The notes under the pieces were generated by a model, which saw nothing but the letters and a program-made list of their open reading frames with translations, did no database searches and was not told the DNA's origin. A stretch of 12,456 bases of DNA from Euperipatoides rowelli (lineage: Eukaryota > Onychophora > Udeonychophora > Euonychophora > Peripatopsidae), in the NCBI GenBank assembly GCA_003024985.2, contig PXIH01S0041125.1; one strand, given 5' to 3'. How positions within the stretch are numbered: position 1 is the stretch's first letter; each line of letters starts with the position of its first letter. Both the position numbers and the translations under genes were made by a program. Shown here one piece after another: positions 9,373 to 12,456 of the stretch.

Positions 9373-10717
9373 TTAACAAATGTACGGTACTGAGATACAA
9401 ATGTTATTTCAAATTTGATTTTTTTTAATAATTATTAAAATTAGTAGTAGTTATACTGTACATTATTGAAGCTAAATGAGATTAATATTAATATTTATTT
9501 CTCTCTTGGAGAGTAGGGAGTGATTTTCACCAATAAAAAAAGTTATAGCTCTTATATTTCCCCATTCACATATTCTATGGAGATACACCATCTCCCCCAT
9601 GATTATATATTGTCATAAATAGCCCTTTGGAAATTCATTGAAGTGTGCAGAAATTGTTTGTATGTGAGAGCTTATGTTATACTACCTTGCATGTTGATCT
9701 ATTCTTTTTTTTTTTTAATTTCTCACCCCTACATCTTAACTCTAATATTGTGATGCCTGCATGATGCAGTTGTTTCTGATGGTTGTAAAATCTGAAACTT
9801 CTAATTGACTATAAAAGAATTTGATTTCAGTTTTTGCATGATTTTTTACCCTCAAAATTAATTTAACACATTATATTTGTCATTAAATTATTCATCATTC
9901 AAATTATTATTTAAAAAGTTTTTTTTAGATATACAATGTAGGTTACTCTTATTTTTATCCATATCAATTAAAAAGATTCATGAATAAGTCAAACACATAT
10001 TTAAAATAATTATGCAATTTTCAATTATATTTTGAAATTATGCATCTCTATACAGTTAGCAGCGTTTCATAATTATACAAAGTTGATTGGCTAACCAAAA
10101 TGTTTCCTTGGACTGGAATCACTTTGTTGTTTGCCTGATCCGTAATTTTTTTTTTCTGCTCGGAAATAAATGGTGAGATCCAAAATGATTATTGAATCCG
10201 AGATAAGAAGAGGTACTGTAGGTACTTTGAAAAAATATTACAGATTGAGTCAGTCGATTCACTCCACACTTATATAAATAAAGTGATAAATTATAGACTT
10301 ACTAAATTATAACATTCAATTTAACATCTATACAGTATATAATTGTTCAGTGCTGTAGAAAACATGGGAGGGAGAGATGGATAATCCATATCATTGTTTA
10401 AGGGAGTAAAAGTAACTCTATTACATAAGATTTATTTCATATGGAATTATATTTTGTTTAGAACAATAATATTTTTATATAAAACTAGTTGTTTTTTTCA
10501 TCTTTATGTTGTTTAAACCATGATGTCTCTACTTTCATCTTTTTTGCTTTGCTGAAATTCCAGTGATTTGCATTTGTTCAATTTTTAAAAGGTTTTATTT
10601 ATTTCAGCATTTGATAAAATAGATGACAAAAATTCAATATGCACAACATTATTATATTCAGTAAATATTGTGCTGTATAATGTTTAATTCTTGAATTTTT
10701 ATTTTCAAATTATTTAG
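9373..10717 (+). other. 3' part of the predicted last intron; no recognised feature
   Basis: AT-rich and stop-rich in all frames, it has TACTGTA/TACAGTA words at 9454, 10214 and 10331. It ends in a modest pyrimidine tract and TTTAG acceptor. No exon or repeat pair was found by eye. Confidence 0.5.
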
Positions 10718-10917
10718 GTAATAATGGCCAAAGTTCTCAATCATTACCAAGCTACAGCAATAACTCTAGTTTCCAGTCGAGAAATAATCGGCCACATTCA
10801 GCAAGAAGTGGCTATGGTTCCTCGTCCAGTAGCATAGGAAGTCAAAATGTTAAACCAAATAATGGTATAGCTACTCCTTCACAGAACTCAAACAATGTGC
10901 GGCGAAGCAAACAATAG
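10718..10917 (+). CDS. terminal coding exon: Ser/Asn-rich C-terminal tail and stop codon
   Basis: This is the last coding exon of the plus-strand gene. The acceptor is TTTTCAAATTATTTAG, with AG at 10716-10717. The first two bases (GT) complete a Gly codon begun in the preceding exon. Then 65 codons follow, ending in TAG at 10915-10917. The tail opens NNGQSSQSLPSYSNNSSFQS, passes through a basic patch RNNRPHSARSGYG and a run of five Ser, and ends NNVRRSKQ. Ser, Asn and Gln dominate, no hydrophobic segment is seen, and the tail is probably disordered. The exon is clearly richer in G+C than the introns, and codon use is not biased to the AT background. Its RPHSAR-type basic/Ser patches would suit phosphorylation or microtubule and scaffold binding, but that is only an inference. 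A second frame (from 10718, 39 codons to TAG at 10835-10837) is also open but fits neither donor of the upstream exon. Confidence 0.8.
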
Positions 10918-11181
10918 ATGTGTTATTTGTATATGATGAACAAATCTGTATTCTTTTAAAGTACAGTACATGACACTTTTATGTATATAAATACCTAAAT
11001 ACAATATATATATACTGTATATATACATATATAAATAGACCATACATGTCATTTTAATTTCATTAAGAAAACTACATAAAAAAAAGTTTGGTTCCATTAT
11101 TGAAATAATTCAAGCTTTTTTTTTTTTTTTTAATTTATGGAATTAGTTATAATTTTGATAGTTCTCGAAATTCATTTTCTT

Positions 11182-11206
11182 TTATTATTATTATTATTAT
11201 TATTAT
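11182..11206. repeat. (TTA)n microsatellite in the 3' UTR
   Basis: About eight TTA/ATT units form an uninterrupted run 265 nt after the stop codon. In the RNA it is a UUA/AUU-rich tract that could behave as an AU-rich element, but no classical AUUUA cluster is present. Confidence 0.9.
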
Positions 11207-11385
11207 AAAATATATTCAAATGTATTCAATTACCATACATCATGGTTTTACATCAAATCTTTTAATGTGTTTTTTTTTATCAAACTATTTATAATGGAAA
11301 CATTACTCTATAACTGATCAGTAATTCAAAATGGGTTTAACTTTGTGGTTTTTTCATTATGAGCTAAAAATAATACTTGTATATA

Positions 11386-11743
11386 CAGGGCTTGACGCTT
11401 ATCATGGCAATGGTGGCAAATGCCACCCAAGATGCACAAGCAGTGGCAAATATTTGCCATCCATTTTTTTATGGTCACAAGTTTAAAGCATCTAATTAGC
11501 AAGTGACATTTAACCATATTTACCCATAAATAGCAATAAAATATTTAAAAAAAACACATGTTTAGAATATTCACACAACTTTAGTATTATACATCTCGTG
11601 TTTTAATTCATGTATGGTAGTTAAATATAAATCTTTGCGAACAATCAAAAGAGTTGCCACTTATTCCTTAAATTTGCCACCCATAGGCCTTTTAGGGAGG
11701 CAACTTGTTGCCGCCCATTAAAAAAAATGAATGTCAAACCCTG
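11386..11743. mobile_element. MITE with CAGGGYTTGAC inverted termini inserted in the 3' UTR
   Basis: The left end CAGGGCTTGACGCTTATC and the complement of the right end, CAGGGTTTGACATTCATT, are clearly related (perfect at 10 of the first 11 bases). The 358-bp element holds several copies of TGGCAAAT/ATTTGCCA near both ends (11413, 11443, 11671) and GTTGCCGCCC near the right end. It has no coding capacity. CAGGG termini with short repeated subterminal motifs suggest the hAT superfamily. The 8-bp flanks (TGTATATA and ATATACTG) do not give a clean target duplication, so the superfamily is tentative. The open frame on the minus strand (11326-11517) straddles its edge and is spurious. Confidence 0.65.
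11535..11540 (+). promoter_or_regulatory. alternative polyadenylation hexamer inside a MITE
   Basis: AATAAA lies 618 nt after the stop codon, within the transposon-derived insert 11386-11743. If used, it would be a transposon-supplied poly(A) site. The downstream sequence is A-rich rather than clearly T/G-rich, which weakens it. Confidence 0.2.
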
Positions 11744-12456
11744 ATATACTGTATGTTACAGTAATTCTAATTCTCTAGTTATGTTCAATGTGTTAAAGAA
11801 AATGAGTTCTTAAGTCGAACCATAAACATGTTAAAATTAAAGATCCGTTCCTGTCACTCAAAAAGAATACTTATAGTACATTATTTAAAAAAAAAAAAAA
11901 AATTTCAAACTATAATTATTACTAATGTGTTTAAAATGTGTTTTTTTAAGGGTATATGCAACCAAAAAATAACTTGAACTAATTATAAAATTTCATTAAA
12001 AATCATAACAGTAAAAAAGTTAATGAATTATGACTATTTTAATACCGTATTGAAATTTCGACTTCCGACAAAAAAAAATAACTAAAACAGGATGATGTTT
12101 GTTTTAATTATGCAAACGTCATTGTGATGTTGAAAGATGTATGTTTTTAAAGTTGTACATGGATTAATGCCTTACTGGCCCTAGCTATCATTCATTTCCA
12201 TTTACAATTTTTTTTTTTTCAGAAATAAATAAAACATTTGTGTTTTTAATAATTTTGTTTACATTTTCTTAAAATAAATTATTTATAGGGAAGAAGAGCA
12301 GACAGTTTGCAGCAATCATTATTATTTTAAGTTAAAAGTCTTTGTTGGGATCTCCCATTATTTTCAAAGTATTGAGGACAAAGAGGAGTGTGCAGGCAAA
12401 AAAAAAAAATCGGACAGTTATTGTTAGTGATAGGTAGGGACATTGTGTTTTCGCAA
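11744..12456. other. end of 3' UTR and downstream flank
   Basis: AT-rich with poly(A)/poly(T) runs. Apart from the poly(A) signal cluster at 12224-12233, nothing else was recognised. The last 160 bases are slightly less AT-rich (AGAAGAGCAGACAGTTTGCAGC at 12292), but no open, splice-flanked frame is convincing. Confidence 0.5.
12224..12233 (+). promoter_or_regulatory. candidate polyadenylation signal (two overlapping AATAAA)
   Basis: AATAAATAAA gives two overlapping canonical hexamers, followed within 10-25 nt by a T/G-rich stretch (TTTGTGTTTTTAATAATTTTG) of the kind bound by the cleavage stimulation factor. It would place the 3' end about 1.3 kb after the stop codon. AATAAA is common by chance in DNA this AT-rich, so the call rests on the doubled hexamer plus the T/G-rich sequence. 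Confidence 0.4.

Larger units (their letters stand above)
10918..12233 (+). other. probable 3' untranslated region of the plus-strand gene
   Basis: This is AU-rich sequence after the stop codon, with no further exon-like open frame. It contains a (TTA)n microsatellite and a whole inserted MITE (11386-11743). The 3' boundary is inferred only from the best poly(A) signal cluster (12224-12233). If an earlier signal is used, such as AATAAA at 11535-11540 inside the MITE, the transcript would end there. Confidence 0.4.

Noticed and set aside
9200-9400. 66-codon minus-strand open frame
   Set aside because: It crosses the right end of the candidate transposon and its TTAA border, with no family resemblance or conserved pattern.
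10718-10837. Second open frame in the terminal exon (39 codons, starting VIMAKVLNHYQ)
   Set aside because: Neither donor of the 5598 exon delivers this phase, and it ends well before the Ser/Asn-rich frame. It is probably chance openness in a G+C-richer exon.
10888-11097. 69-codon minus-strand open frame
   Set aside because: It is Tyr/Ile-rich translation of a TATA-type repeat, opposite the end of the coding exon. No coding signature.
1-12456. CRISPR array, tRNA/rRNA genes, prokaryotic operons or phage genes
   Set aside because: No regularly spaced identical repeats, no tRNA-like cloverleaf or rRNA core motifs, and no long ORFs were seen. Composition and splice structure point to animal nuclear DNA.

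Overview
The window is AT-rich (roughly three quarters A+T by eye), intron-dominated animal nuclear DNA. It has no long open reading frames, no ribosome-binding sites and no operon structure. It does have splice-site-flanked exons, microsatellites, homopolymer runs and many short transposon remnants. Repeated short words such as TAGGCCTA and TACAGTA/TACTGTA would fit a marine invertebrate (an echinoderm, for example), but that is a weak guess and the species cannot be fixed from this sequence.

One gene can be supported: the 3' end of a plus-strand protein-coding gene. A short candidate exon lies at 2908-2963. A well-supported exon starts at 5598 and has two in-frame donors, after 5688 and after 5730. 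The terminal coding exon is 10718-10917, with the stop codon at 10915-10917, followed by an AU-rich 3' UTR. The phases fit throughout: the 56-nt exon ends on a codon boundary, the 5598 exon starts on one, and both of its donors leave one base that completes a Gly codon with the first two bases of the last exon. The encoded C-terminus has a short helical-looking stretch, then a Ser/Asn/Gln-rich, probably disordered tail ending in basic residues. I do not recognise the family and give no gene symbol.

The rest is intron and flanking DNA occupied by repeats. From left to right: a hAT/MITE-like end (about 140-338); a GC-richer repeat scrap (751-822); a relic (1711-1808) related to the 3' UTR MITE; a segment bordered by TTTCAGGAC-type motifs holding a decayed minus-strand coding relic (about 2985-3945); a large foldback element with arms of about 170 nt (4789-5303); a GT microsatellite (5824-5856); a Helitron-like 3' terminus (7133-7156); a diverged long-unit tandem repeat (7431-7860); a candidate piggyBac-like non-autonomous element with a TTAA border (8537-9372); and a complete-looking MITE with CAGGG inverted termini inside the 3' UTR (11386-11743).

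I found no convincing evidence for a new multi-gene system. The items most worth checking are the foldback element inside a transcribed intron, the in-frame alternative donor pair, and the unexplained excess of TACAGTA/TACTGTA.
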